Shown here in pieces: positions 9,714 to 18,216 of a stretch of 64,000 nucleotides of DNA (position 1 is its first letter; each line of letters begins with the position of its first letter). The notes under the pieces were generated by a model that did no database searches, was not told where the DNA came from, and saw nothing but the letters and a program-made list of their open reading frames with translations. Made by a program: the position numbers and the translations under genes. Where the stretch lies: contig NZ_GL872282.1 of NCBI RefSeq assembly GCF_000191065.1, positions 845,725 through 909,724 of the forward strand. Reading direction: 5' to 3'. Origin of the DNA: Prevotella multiformis DSM 16608 (lineage in GTDB: Bacteria > Bacteroidota > Bacteroidia > Bacteroidales > Bacteroidaceae).

Positions 9714-9752
9714 GAATCCTCCGGGAGACCTTCCGCCACATGGAGAAAACAG

Positions 9753-9800
9753 GGAAGCCCTGCCGGGCAATCACCGGAATGATTGTCTGACAGGGCTTCC
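9753..9800 (-). terminator. Hairpin after trxA
   Basis: GGAAGCCCTG (9753-9762) pairs perfectly with CAGGGCTTCC (9791-9800), with an inner CAATCA/TGATTG pairing. It begins 21 bp past the trxA stop. A CTGTTTTC follows on the minus strand, a weak T-rich tail. Confidence 0.55.
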
Positions 9801-9821
9801 GCTTATCCGCAATGCCGCGGC

Positions 9822-10136
9822 TTACAGCAATGCCTTGAACTTCTCGTCCAGCACATTCTTCGGAGCCGCGCCGACGAACTTGTCGACCAGCTTGCCTCCC
9901 TTGAAGAAGAGGATGGTCGGGATGTTGCGCACGCCGAAGTCGATGGCGACGTCATCGTTCTCCTCGATGTCGCACTTGCCGACGACGATCCTGCCGTCAT
10001 ACGCTTCTGCCAGTTCTGAAATGACAGGACCCAGCATCTTGCAGGGGCCGCACCAGGGCGCCCACAAATCAACTACCAACGGCAGATCGCCGTTCTTGTA
10101 AGTCTCCAGATTCTCGGATGTGATCTTTACTTCCAT
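9822..10136 (-). CDS. trxA: Thioredoxin
   Basis: A 104-residue cytoplasmic disulfide reductase with the WCGPCK active site (in LWAPWCGPCKMLGP, about residues 25-38) and the cis-Pro loop NIPTILFFKGG. The length is normal for thioredoxin and there is no signal peptide. The start at 10136 gives MEVKITSENLETYK. It lies 137 bp downstream of dnaE on the same strand. No promoter box was recognised between them, so read-through from dnaE is possible. Confidence 0.96.
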   Translation of the reverse strand: MEVKITSENLETYKNGDLPLVVDLWAPWCGPCKMLGPVISELAEAYDGRIVVGKCDIEENDDVAIDFGVRNIPTILFFKGGKLVDKFVGAAPKNVLDEKFKALL

Positions 10137-10273
10137 GTTTGTCTTCTTTTTATGATTCTGTTTATTATCGTGATGATTCTTCTTTCTTGTCTTCTATCAA
10201 AGACCGTGCCACTTTCTTTCCTCCGGCGGCTTCTTCTCACGCTGCGCCTTGCCGGCTCCAGACCGGCCTCCCG

Positions 10274-13200
10274 TCAGTTGATGTGGAACTCCATCTTCTG
10301 ATTGGCGTCGATGAAGTCGACCAGCTTGCGGTCTACGTTCACACCGCCGCCGCGGCTCTTCAGCACGACCGTCGTGTTGTCGGGCGTGCGGAGCTGGATG
10401 AAGAGCTGCGTGCTGCCCTTGTGCTGCTCCACGAAGGTCGACAGCTCCGATACCAGCGCGTCGTCCATGGCGGCCGCGTCCATGGAGACGGTAAAGCGTT
10501 TCAGCCGGTGTGCCTTCACGTCGTAAAGCTGTTCGATGCTCTGCACCTTCAGTTCGAGTACCGACGGATTGTTGCGGTAACGGGGCTGGCATCTTGCCGT
10601 GAAGTAGACGGTGTAGTTCACCTTCAGGAGGTTGTTCCACCGTGCCCAGTCGTCGCCGAAGAGCGCCAGTTCGCCCGAGCCGTTGAAGTCCTCGATGGTC
10701 ACGAACCCGAACGGCTTTCCGGTCTTCTGCGAGAACCGTTCGTTGACTGCTGTCACGATGCCGCCGAACGTCACCTCGTCCAGCGCCGAGAGGGCGGCGA
10801 GGTCGGCATCGCGCCCTATCTGCGGGCATCGGGTGTTGCACATGTTGTTCAGTATGACGCTGTATTCGTCGAGCGGGTGGGCCGACAGGTAGATGCCCAC
10901 CAGCTCGCGTTCCTTGTTCAGCTTCTCTATGGCGGGCCAGTTCTCGGTCTTCGGTGCGACAGGGTGCATTACCTCTACGGCATCCATGCCGCCGAAGAGA
11001 GAGTTCTGCTGCTCTGCCTTCTCCGCCTGGTAGAGCTGCCCGTAACGGACGATGGTGTCAAGGAACAGGCTTCCTTTCCCCGTCTCGGCAAAGTACTGTT
11101 CACGCTGCAGGCCGAAGCTGTCGAAGCCGCCGCTGTAGGCCAGGCTCTCGAAGGCCTTCCGGTTCACATTGCTGAGGTCGACGCGCTCGGCGAAGTCGTA
11201 GATGTCCTTGTAGGGGCCGTTCGCCTCCCGTTCCCGGACGATGCTCTCGGCGGCGCTGGCTCCCATCCCTTTGATGGCGGCCAGTCCGAAGCGGATCTCG
11301 CCCTTGCCGTTCACGCCGAATCCCGTCCGGCTCTCGTTGACATCCGGCCCGAGCGTGGCGATCTTCATCGCCTTGCACTCCTCCATCAGCTTCGTGATCT
11401 CGGTGATCTGGCTGAAACGGCGCGTCATCAGCGCGGCCATGTATTCGGCAGGATAATGCGCCTTCAGGTAGGCCGTCTGGTAGGCCACCCAGGAATAGCA
11501 GGTGGCGTGCGACTTGTTGAAGGCGTAGCTGGCGAACTTCTCCCAGTCGCTCCATATCTTCTCCAGGATCTGCGGGTCGTGTCCGTTCTCCTGTCCCTGC
11601 CGTATGAACTTCGGCTTCATCTGGTCTACGATGGCTTTCTTCTTCTTTCCCATCGCCTTGCGGAGCGCATCGCTCTCGCCGCGCGTGAAGTTGGCCAGCT
11701 GGCGGCTGAGGAGCATCACCTGCTCCTGGTAGACGGTGATTCCGTAGGTGTCCTTGAGGTACTTCTCCATGCAGGGGATGTCGTACTTAACCAGAGAAGG
11801 GTCGTGCTTGCGCTTGATGAAGTCGGGGATGTAGTCCATCGGCCCCGGCCGGTAGAGGGCGTTCATGGCGATGAGGTCCTCGAAGACCGTCGGGTGCAGC
11901 TCCCGGAGGTACTTCTGCATGCCGGCCGACTCGAACTGGAAGGTGCCGACGGTCTGTCCGCGCTGATAGAGCCGGTAGGTCAGCTCGTCGTCGATCGGGA
12001 TGTTGTCGAGGTCGACCACGTCGCCCGTCGTCTGCCTGATGACCTTGCAGGCCTCCTTCAGCTCGGAGAGGGTCTTCAGCCCGAGGAAGTCCATTTTGAT
12101 GAGCCCGGTCGATTCGATCACGTGTCCGTCGTACTGTGTCACAGGCACTTTCTGCTCCGGGAAGTCGGGGTCGGAGGCCGTCGACACCGGCACCCAGTCG
12201 TCGATGGGGTTGCGGCAGATGATGAAGCCGCAGGCGTGGATGCCCGTGCCGCGCACCGTTCCCTCCAGCATCTTGGCGTACTTGATGGTGTTCCGTTCCC
12301 TGGCGTCTTCGCTGACCTCGGCATCCTGCAGTCTGGGCGTGCACCTGATGGCGTTCGTCAGGTTCATCTTCATGCCGTCGGGCAGTCGGTCGGGAATCGC
12401 CTTGCAGAGGCCGTTCGCCACGTCCAGCGGCAGCCTCTCCACCCGGGCGACATCCTTGATGGAGTTCTTCGTCGCCATGGTGGAGTAGGTGATGATGTGC
12501 GCGCAGTTCTCGTGTCCGTACTTGTCCATGACCCACTGCAGCACCTTCCCGCGTCCGTCATCGTCGAAGTCGGTGTCGATATCCGGGAGGTTGACACGGT
12601 CGGGATTGAGGAAACGCTCGAACAGGAGGTCGTATTTCAGCGGGTCGATCTTCGTGATGCCCAGACAGTACGCCACGACGGATCCGGCGGCCGACCCGCG
12701 CCCCGGCCCCACCATGACCCCCAGCTTCTCGCGGGCGGCATTGATGAAGTCCTGCACGATGAGGAAGTAACCGGGGAAACCCATGGTCTTCATCACGTGC
12801 AGCTCGAAGCGGATATGGTTCTTCACCTCGTCGGACAGCGGGTCGCCGTACAGTCTCTTCGCTCCGTCGTACGCCAGCTTCGCCAGATAGTCGGCCTCGA
12901 ACTTGATGCGGTAGATCTTCTCGTAGCCGCCCAGCCGGGCGATGACCTTCTGCCCCTCCTCGGGCGGAAGCGGATGTTCGCCGTTCTCGTCGGTCGTGAA
13001 CTCCCGGTACAGGTCGTCCTCGGAGAACTTCTCCCGCCACTCTCCCTCCGTCCCGAAGTCTTCGGGGATGGGGAAGAACGGCATGATCGGGCCGTGGTCG
13101 ATGCTGTAGATCTCCACCTTGTCGAGTATCTCCAGCGTGTTCGTCAGTGCCTCGGGGATGTCGGAGAAGACCTCGTTCATCTCCTGGCGGGTCTTGAACC

Positions 13201-13993
13201 ACTCCTGCTTGGAGTAGCGCATCCGCTTCGGGTCGTCCAGGTCCTCGTTCGTCGAGATGCACAGGAGGTGGTCGTGCGCCTCGGCGGTCTCCTTGTCTTC
13301 AAAGTGGCAGTCGTTGGTGCAGATGACCTTGATGCCGTACTCCCTGGCGAAGCGCAGCAGCACCCTGTTGGCCTTCTGCTGCAGCGGGTAGGCCTCGCGG
13401 TTGGCCGCCAGCGTCGGGTCCTTCACCTCGTGCCGCTGCAGCTCCAGGTAGAAGTCGTCGCCGAAGACGCGGTGGTACCATTCGCAGGCCTCCCTCGCCC
13501 CCTCTATGTCGTCGTGGATGATCTTGCTGGGTATCTCGCCGGCGATGCAGGCCGAGCAGACGATCAGGTCCTCGTGGTACTTCTCGAGCTGTTCCCGGTC
13601 GGTGCGGGGTTTGTAATAGTAGCCGTCCACCCATGCCTTCGACACGAGCTTGATGAGGTTCTTGTAACCATGGTGGTTCTTCGCCAGCACGATGAGGTGA
13701 TAGCCCGAGTTGTCGTGCATGCCCTTGTCCTTGTCGTGCATCGAGCGGCGGGCTACGTACATCTCGCAGCCGAAAACCGGCTTGAAAGGCGCTTCGCCCT
13801 TCTCCTTCCTGCCTTTGTTGACCTTGGCGCAGTAGTCCGAGAACTCCTTGATGCCGAACATCACGCCGTGGTCCGTGATGGCCATGCCTTTCATCCCGTC
13901 GGCCACGGCCTTGTCGACCAGCCTTGTCACCTTCGACTGTCCGTCCAGGATGGAGTAGTTCGTGTGGACGTGCAGATGTACGTAATCTTCCAT
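10274..13993 (-). CDS. dnaE: DNA polymerase III subunit alpha
   Basis: The replicative polymerase, 1239 residues from the ATG at 13993 (MEDYVHLHVHTNYSILDG). The N-terminal PHP domain shows HLHVHTNYS and MAITDHGVMFG. The polymerase core shows GRGSAAGSVVAYCLGIT and the catalytic aspartates in LPDIDTDFDDDGR. YRPGPMDYIP and the tandem helix-hairpin-helix and OB-fold regions follow. An upstream open reading from 14104 has no support and overlaps the divergent promoters. The gene has its own promoter (14015-14045) diverging from psd. Core gene with GC-rich codons. Confidence 0.97.
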   Translation of the reverse strand: MEDYVHLHVHTNYSILDGQSKVTRLVDKAVADGMKGMAITDHGVMFGIKEFSDYCAKVNKGRKEKGEAPFKPVFGCEMYVARRSMHDKDKGMHDNSGYHLIVLAKNHHGYKNLIKLVSKAWVDGYYYKPRTDREQLEKYHEDLIVCSACIAGEIPSKIIHDDIEGAREACEWYHRVFGDDFYLELQRHEVKDPTLAANREAYPLQQKANRVLLRFAREYGIKVICTNDCHFEDKETAEAHDHLLCISTNEDLDDPKRMRYSKQEWFKTRQEMNEVFSDIPEALTNTLEILDKVEIYSIDHGPIMPFFPIPEDFGTEGEWREKFSEDDLYREFTTDENGEHPLPPEEGQKVIARLGGYEKIYRIKFEADYLAKLAYDGAKRLYGDPLSDEVKNHIRFELHVMKTMGFPGYFLIVQDFINAAREKLGVMVGPGRGSAAGSVVAYCLGITKIDPLKYDLLFERFLNPDRVNLPDIDTDFDDDGRGKVLQWVMDKYGHENCAHIITYSTMATKNSIKDVARVERLPLDVANGLCKAIPDRLPDGMKMNLTNAIRCTPRLQDAEVSEDARERNTIKYAKMLEGTVRGTGIHACGFIICRNPIDDWVPVSTASDPDFPEQKVPVTQYDGHVIESTGLIKMDFLGLKTLSELKEACKVIRQTTGDVVDLDNIPIDDELTYRLYQRGQTVGTFQFESAGMQKYLRELHPTVFEDLIAMNALYRPGPMDYIPDFIKRKHDPSLVKYDIPCMEKYLKDTYGITVYQEQVMLLSRQLANFTRGESDALRKAMGKKKKAIVDQMKPKFIRQGQENGHDPQILEKIWSDWEKFASYAFNKSHATCYSWVAYQTAYLKAHYPAEYMAALMTRRFSQITEITKLMEECKAMKIATLGPDVNESRTGFGVNGKGEIRFGLAAIKGMGASAAESIVREREANGPYKDIYDFAERVDLSNVNRKAFESLAYSGGFDSFGLQREQYFAETGKGSLFLDTIVRYGQLYQAEKAEQQNSLFGGMDAVEVMHPVAPKTENWPAIEKLNKERELVGIYLSAHPLDEYSVILNNMCNTRCPQIGRDADLAALSALDEVTFGGIVTAVNERFSQKTGKPFGFVTIEDFNGSGELALFGDDWARWNNLLKVNYTVYFTARCQPRYRNNPSVLELKVQSIEQLYDVKAHRLKRFTVSMDAAAMDDALVSELSTFVEQHKGSTQLFIQLRTPDNTTVVLKSRGGGVNVDRKLVDFIDANQKMEFHIN

Positions 13994-14014
13994 TGGGTTA
14001 TGCGTTTTGAGGCG

Positions 14015-14045
14015 TAAAGTTACGATGAAATACCGACATGGCAAA
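14015..14045 (-). promoter_or_regulatory. dnaE promoter
   Basis: On the minus strand TTTG (14042-14045) is followed after exactly 19 nt by TAACTTTA (14015-14022), a near match to the Bacteroidetes TTTG-N19-TAnnTTTG promoter. It lies 22 bp upstream of the dnaE ATG. Confidence 0.65.
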
Positions 14046-14061
14046 AGAATGAGAGTGAAAA

Positions 14062-14093
14062 TTTGTGCAAATGACAAAAAAGGAGTACCTTTG
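14062..14093 (+). promoter_or_regulatory. psd-pssA operon promoter
   Basis: TTTG (14062-14065), 20 nt, then TACCTTTG (14086-14093), a full match to the Bacteroidetes promoter consensus, 29 bp upstream of the psd ATG. It diverges from the dnaE promoter. Confidence 0.8.
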
Positions 14094-14122
14094 CAACAAA
14101 TCAAAAACGTCGTTCAACGACC

Positions 14123-14821
14123 ATGGGAAAAATAAAAAAGAAACTCAAAAAGATAAGAATCCATCGGGAAGGCACAAATACATTGCTTTACGGAGCAATC
14201 TGTCTTGCCCTCATTGCGCTGGTTCTCTGGTTTGCTGTTCCGTCAAAGATACCCTTCTGCATTTTTGCAGTTCTATCCGGTACCGTCTATGGCATTGTGC
14301 TCAACTTCTACCGCTGTCCTATCCGCTACTTCAACAGCGAGGAGACGGAGGGCGTCGTCGTCGCACCGGCCGACGGGCACATCGTGGTCATCGAGGAGGT
14401 GGACGAGAACGAATATTTCCACGAACGCCGGCTGATGGTCTCTATCTTCATGAGTCTCTGGAACGTCCACGCCAACTGGTTCCCCGTAGACGGCGTGGTG
14501 AAGTCGGTGAAGCATTTTGACGGCAACTACCACAAGGCGTGGCTCCCCAAGGCAAGCGAAGAGAACGAGCACGCCGACACCATCATCACCACCCCTGACG
14601 GGACCGACATCCTCTGCCGCCAGATTGCCGGGGCGGTGGCGCGCCGCATCGTGACCTACGCCAAGGAGGGCGAAGACTGCTACATCGACGAGCATCTGGG
14701 CTTCATCAAGCTGGGCAGCCGGGTAGACCTCTTCCTCCCGGTCGACTCGGAGGTCTGTGTGAAGATGGGGCAGGCGACGACGGGCGACCAGACGGTCATC
14801 GCCAGGATGAAGATCCGATAA
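14123..14821 (+). CDS. psd: Phosphatidylserine decarboxylase proenzyme
   Basis: Converts phosphatidylserine to phosphatidylethanolamine at the inner membrane. The 232-residue protein is of the short type. Two hydrophobic segments lie near the N-terminus ([18 protein letters not shown]). [16 protein letters not shown] and the cleavage site LGSR near residue 190, where the serine should become the pyruvoyl cofactor, are present. It is the first gene of an operon with pssA 21 bp downstream, so two successive steps of phosphatidylethanolamine synthesis are encoded together. The start is set by the leaderless-like ATG after the promoter at 14062-14093. Confidence 0.95.
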   Translation: MGKIKKKLKKIRIHREGTNTLLYGAICLALIALVLWFAVPSKIPFCIFAVLSGTVYGIVLNFYRCPIRYFNSEETEGVVVAPADGHIVVIEEVDENEYFHERRLMVSIFMSLWNVHANWFPVDGVVKSVKHFDGNYHKAWLPKASEENEHADTIITTPDGTDILCRQIAGAVARRIVTYAKEGEDCYIDEHLGFIKLGSRVDLFLPVDSEVCVKMGQATTGDQTVIARMKIR

Positions 14822-14842
14822 ACAACATAAAAGAAGGAAAAG

Positions 14843-15547
14843 ATGAAAAAGCACATTCCCAATTTTGTCACCTGCTGCAACCTCTTCTCCGGCTGCGTCG
14901 CCACGGCCTTTGCCTTTGCAGGCGATGCGAAGCTGGCCCTGCTGTGCATCATCATCGGAGCGGTGTTCGACTTCTTCGACGGCATGACGGCACGGCTCCT
15001 CCGGGTCTCTTCTCCCATCGGCAAGGAACTGGACTCGCTGGCCGACGACATCACCTTCGGGCTGGCTCCGTCGGCCATCCTCTTCTCGCAGCTGCAGGTC
15101 ATGGACTATCCTCAGTTCCTGGAGCCGCTGCGCTCCTGTCTGCCTTCCGTGGCTTTCGTCATGGCGGCATTCTCGGCGCTCCGCCTCGCCAAGTTCAATC
15201 TTGACGAGCGTCAGGCACTGGGCTTCATCGGGCTGCCGACTCCTGCCAACGCCCTCTTCTGGGGCTCGCTCATCGTGGGGCTCGGCGACAGACTGGAGGT
15301 CTGTCCCTGGGCGGTCCTCCTCGTCCTTGCCGGAATCTTCGTCAGCTCCTGGCTGCTGGTTGCCGAAATCCCGATGTTCGCATTGAAGTTCAAACACTGG
15401 GGATGGAAGGGCAACGAGGTGAAATACATCTTCCTTGCCACGTGCGTGCCCCTGCTGGTCGTCTTCGGCATCTCCTCGTTCGCCATCATCATCGCATGGT
15501 ATGTAATCCTGTCGGCTATCGTAAAACCTTCCTCCGTCCAGCAATAG
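14843..15547 (+). CDS. pssA: CDP-diacylglycerol-serine O-phosphatidyltransferase
   Basis: Makes phosphatidylserine from CDP-diacylglycerol and serine. The 234-residue polytopic membrane protein has the CDP-alcohol phosphatidyltransferase signature DGMTARLL, then KELDSLADD, i.e. DGx2ARx8Gx3Dx3D. It starts 21 bp after psd and ends 20 bp before the DUF4834 gene, so the three are co-transcribed. AAGGAAAAG precedes the ATG. Confidence 0.95.
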   Translation: MKKHIPNFVTCCNLFSGCVATAFAFAGDAKLALLCIIIGAVFDFFDGMTARLLRVSSPIGKELDSLADDITFGLAPSAILFSQLQVMDYPQFLEPLRSCLPSVAFVMAAFSALRLAKFNLDERQALGFIGLPTPANALFWGSLIVGLGDRLEVCPWAVLLVLAGIFVSSWLLVAEIPMFALKFKHWGWKGNEVKYIFLATCVPLLVVFGISSFAIIIAWYVILSAIVKPSSVQQ

Positions 15548-15567
15548 AGGATACAACCTGAAAGGAC

Positions 15568-15837
15568 ATGACGTTTATTGCTTTCCTGCTGAAGTTCGCT
15601 TTTTTCATCTTCATCGCCTTTCTGGCGATTCTCGTCTGGATCGCCTTCTCCTTTTACAGGCAATTGACCAGGGTGCGCCGGCAGTTTGATCCTTTCGCAC
15701 AGCAGCAGGAAAGGAAAGAGGACGCTGGAAGCACCGTCATCGACAAGCGGACGGCGGAGCAGCGGAACAGGAAGGTCATCCCCGACAGCGAGGGCGAGTA
15801 TGTCGACTTTACGGAGGTCGACGATCCCGGACGCTGA
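15568..15837 (+). CDS. DUF4834-type small membrane protein
   Basis: An 89-residue protein with one strongly hydrophobic N-terminal segment (FLLKFAFFIFIAFLAILVW). A basic linker and an acidic tail ending GEYVDFTEVDDPGR follow. The layout and the EYVDFTEV tail match DUF4834 of Bacteroidetes, which often follows pssA. Function unknown; a role at the inner membrane near phospholipid synthesis is suggested only by position. Confidence 0.75.
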   Translation: MTFIAFLLKFAFFIFIAFLAILVWIAFSFYRQLTRVRRQFDPFAQQQERKEDAGSTVIDKRTAEQRNRKVIPDSEGEYVDFTEVDDPGR

Positions 15838-15941
15838 AACGGCGGAGGATTATTAAAAACAAAGCAATGGTCCTCACGGAGGCACCGTCTGTGCGTGGAG
15901 CAGCGGAGAGTATCTGAGAGTTTTATCAGCGTATTTGCTGG

Positions 15942-16076
15942 TGAGGATCGTGAATGGCGTTTATCCCGAAAATAAAGGAAATCCGTGCATTGCCTCTCTG
16001 TCGTTCTTTTGTGTCGTCGGCATCTCCGTGATGTTTTTCCTCTATTTTCTTCGCTTCTCTGTATGCCTTATTATGT
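15942..16076 (+). repeat. Dispersed repeat R2, copy 2
   Basis: This copy matches 9551-9690 along its length (ATGGCGTTTATCCCG, AAAGGAAATCCGTGC, TTTTTCCTCTATTTTCT). It breaks off at 16076, where the TIR element starts. An open reading frame across it (from 15935) continues into the TIR element and is not credible as a gene. Confidence 0.7.
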
Positions 16077-16679
16077 GTTCTTCCGTTCAATGCGTGGATG
16101 CTTTTCGTATTGCTTCAACGGAAGAACCAAAGTTATTCATTAAACAAAGACATTGTCAAGACTGTCAACCGTCTGTTCTGTTATCATCCTCCGATACAAA
16201 AGCCTTTTCGTTTTCATACGTTGAAAAGACAGATAAGGTTTTGAAAAGTCATTACATGATTCCAAATGAATCATCTGTAAATATGGAAGACACGTACAAA
16301 AAGAAGGTCTGCAACCGGCAGTCAATCAATTGGTTATTCAGTCGTTTGTAAGAGGTGCTTGATTGGACTTCAAAAGGGCGTTGGTAACACCTCAAGAGAG
16401 CACCTGTTGGAAGTCAATCAGGCACCTTTCAGGAGCCAGAAGAGCATGTCTCAGCTTGGGTTGCATGAAAACAGTTTACAAACACCGATAATATGGCAAT
16501 AAGTTGTTTGTAGAAGACGGAAAGACATACTGATGGATAAACATCGTGTCTATTTACTTTTTCTGAATTTTATCCTGTAGTTTATCCCCCTTTGTAAGAC
16601 CATCTGATTTTGCATGGTCATACCCTGTAAGTGTATAAGCCTTTATCCTGTTTCCAATCTATCCATTTAACGGAAGAAC
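16077..16679 (+). mobile_element. TIR-bounded non-coding element, copy A
   Basis: This 603-bp stretch is similar over its whole length to the reverse complement of 54706-55273. Shared blocks include TTTGTAAGA, TTCAAAAGGGCGTT, AAGAGCATGT, AAGTTGTTTGTAGAAGA and CATTTAACGGAAGAAC. The left end reads GTTCTTCCGTTCAATG; the right end, reverse-complemented, reads GTTCTTCCGTTAAATG, so it has terminal inverted repeats of about 16 bp with one mismatch. No transposase or intact ORF is inside, so it behaves like a MITE. A short TTATG lies on both flanks but is too weak to call a target duplication. Confidence 0.7.
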
Positions 16680-16840
16680 ATTGTTATGCAGTGAGGTCTG
16701 TCTCGTGTATTGATGGCTTTGATGGAATATCACATAGAGGCATGGAGCTGTTGGAGAAGTAAAAAGTTAAGAGAGTGAAAAGGTAAACATGGTTCTGTCT
16801 TTCTGCCGTCTTCCCCTCTGCTCTCCGCTTCTCCGTGCTC

Positions 16841-17003
16841 ATTATGTAGCAGACTTACTTTATCACTCCATATTTCGGGAGAACCCTTTTTGATGGATGC
16901 AATATAGTGGACAAACCTCAAACCTCAAATCTCAAACCTCAAATCTCAAACCTCATTATGTAGCAGGCTTACTTTATCACTCCCTGTTTCGGAAAAACCT
17001 TTT
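16841..17003 (+). repeat. R2 3'-half copies around a heptamer tract
   Basis: Two partial R2 copies (about 16841-16886 and 16953-17003, each with CATTATGTAGCAG, CTTACTTTATCACTCC and TTTCGG) flank six 7-bp units of AACCTCA/AATCTCA at 16914-16955. The whole 15838-17157 gap holds only repeats: R2, the TIR element, this cluster and the ferredoxin terminator. Confidence 0.7.
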
Positions 17004-17099
17004 TTATAGAAGATACCTTGAGATCCGGCAGACAGGAACAGGGGCGGAATCTGTCTGCCTGGAAGCGGGATTCTCTGCCTGCTCTCCGTCCGTCGACAC

Positions 17100-17126
17100 A
17101 AAAAAAGGCGGGTCTCACGACTCGCC
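17100..17126 (-). terminator. Rho-independent terminator of the ferredoxin gene
   Basis: On the minus strand GGCGAGTC, loop GTGA, GACCCGCC (one mismatch), then seven T residues, starting 32 bp past the ferredoxin stop. Confidence 0.8.
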
Positions 17127-17157
17127 CTGTGAATTTAATCAGTAACAGGTCTGCACC

Positions 17158-17325
17158 TTATGGGAGGCTGATCGCCTCGTTGGGGCAGACAGATGCGCAA
17201 GTGCCACACTCTGTGCACGCGTCTGCATCAATCTTGTAGATGTCGCCCTCGGAGATGGCTCCTACCGGACATTCATCGATACATGTACCGCAAGCGATAC
17301 AGTCATTACCAATTACGTAAGCCAT
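17158..17325 (-). CDS. 2[4Fe-4S] ferredoxin
   Basis: A 55-residue bacterial-type ferredoxin. Two complete cluster motifs are visible: CIACGTCIDECPVG (residues 9-22) and CTECGTCASVCPNE (37-50), each CxxCxxCxxxCP, so it should bind two [4Fe-4S] clusters. It starts MAYVIGND, the usual N-terminus of clostridial-type ferredoxins. It is a soluble electron carrier, typically partnering pyruvate:ferredoxin oxidoreductase or hydrogenases; no partner is nearby. It is monocistronic, with its own promoter box (17397-17404) and terminator. Confidence 0.95.
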   Translation of the reverse strand: MAYVIGNDCIACGTCIDECPVGAISEGDIYKIDADACTECGTCASVCPNEAISLP

Positions 17326-17396
17326 AATGTTCTTGTTTTATGATGTGAATAATGTTTTTGTATTACAAACAGGCTTGATACCTAACTTTGATGGTG

Positions 17397-17404
17397 CAAA
17401 GATA
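17397..17404 (-). promoter_or_regulatory. Candidate -7 box of the ferredoxin gene
   Basis: The minus strand reads TATCTTTG (TAnnTTTG) 72 bp upstream of the ATG. No strong -33 element was recognised. Confidence 0.55.
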
Positions 17405-17568
17405 GAAAGAATTTCCGTAATACCTAAATATTGTGAGCGGAATTGTAAATATTTAGACGGCATAAAAATAGAAAATCCCGGCTCTGCCGCCCCTCCCTTC
17501 CTTTTGTCTCAGGCGTTCCCGGCAGGGGCTGCCCGCCGGAGAACCGCCCGTGTGCGGCCGCTCTTCTC

Positions 17569-18216
17569 TCACCTCACAAGCACATACAGCAGCGACATGT
17601 ACAGCTGGACACCGATGACGTAGGCCGGAACCAGATGGGCGGCGACCACAAGGCCGCTCACCAGGACACGGTGCATGGCGGCTACGCTGTCTACCGTGCC
17701 GCTCGCCACGCCGTACGACAGCGACATGATGACAAGGACGGACGACAGCGAGGGGATGAGGCTGGAGGAGAAGGCGCTGGGGAAGAGATGTCCCGTCACG
17801 CTCAGGAGGATGGCATGGGGAACGGCCGTGAGCAGCAGCATGATGACGGCATAGACCAGCAGCTCCAGCAGCGCTAGGCGCAGTCCCACCCGCTCCCGGT
17901 AGTGGAGGGCCGTGCGTCCGCCGTCCGCCGTCTTCCCGTGTGCCAGCTCCTTCATCCGTGTGCGGAAGGCCGCATAGAGGCGGCTGCTGACGCACGCCCC
18001 CGCCGCCATCGCCGCCATGATCAGTGCCACCAGCAGCGGCGACAGCTGGTTGTCGGAGAAGCATCCGAAGAACCAGCGGATGCCCTCGCTGCTGAGCAGG
18101 GAGCGGATGGGCAGCTCGGGGAAAGCGGCCGTCAGCACCCACGAGAGCAGGATCAGTGCCAGCTGGGCGGTGAGCAGCACGAGGACGAGCCAGCCTAACT
18201 TACTCTTCATCCGCAT
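17569..18216 (-). CDS. Polytopic inner-membrane protein
   Basis: About 215 residues from MRMKSKLGWLVLV. Five to six hydrophobic segments are visible, including LVLVLLTAQLALILLSWVL, LVALIMAAMAAGACV and the C-terminal VIGVQLYMSLLYVLV. The block IRSLLSSEGIRWFF faintly recalls AbgT-type transporters, but the protein is much shorter than that family, so I do not assign a function. Its start overlaps the stop of the upstream response-regulator gene, which indicates translational coupling and a role tied to the sensor/regulator pair. GTG- or ATG-start alternatives within 6 bp (18210) are possible. Confidence 0.7.
   Translation of the reverse strand: MRMKSKLGWLVLVLLTAQLALILLSWVLTAAFPELPIRSLLSSEGIRWFFGCFSDNQLSPLLVALIMAAMAAGACVSSRLYAAFRTRMKELAHGKTADGGRTALHYRERVGLRLALLELLVYAVIMLLLTAVPHAILLSVTGHLFPSAFSSSLIPSLSSVLVIMSLSYGVASGTVDSVAAMHRVLVSGLVVAAHLVPAYVIGVQLYMSLLYVLVR

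Noticed and set aside
8974..9821. Fur box or riboswitch upstream of feoAB
   Set aside because: No palindrome or conserved fold that I could defend was found.
10139..14017. Very long plus-strand frame opposite dnaE
   Set aside because: Shadow of dnaE caused by GC-rich codons; dnaE shows all catalytic motifs.
15935..16351. A 138-codon open frame across R2 and TIR element A
   Set aside because: It is shifted and interrupted in copy B, has no family and spans two unrelated repeats.
16071..16692. TTATG target-site duplication of TIR element A
   Set aside because: Five bases, not adjacent to the ends and not present at copy B.
17569..18216. AbgT-family p-aminobenzoyl-glutamate transporter
   Set aside because: Only one faint block matches and the protein is far too short.
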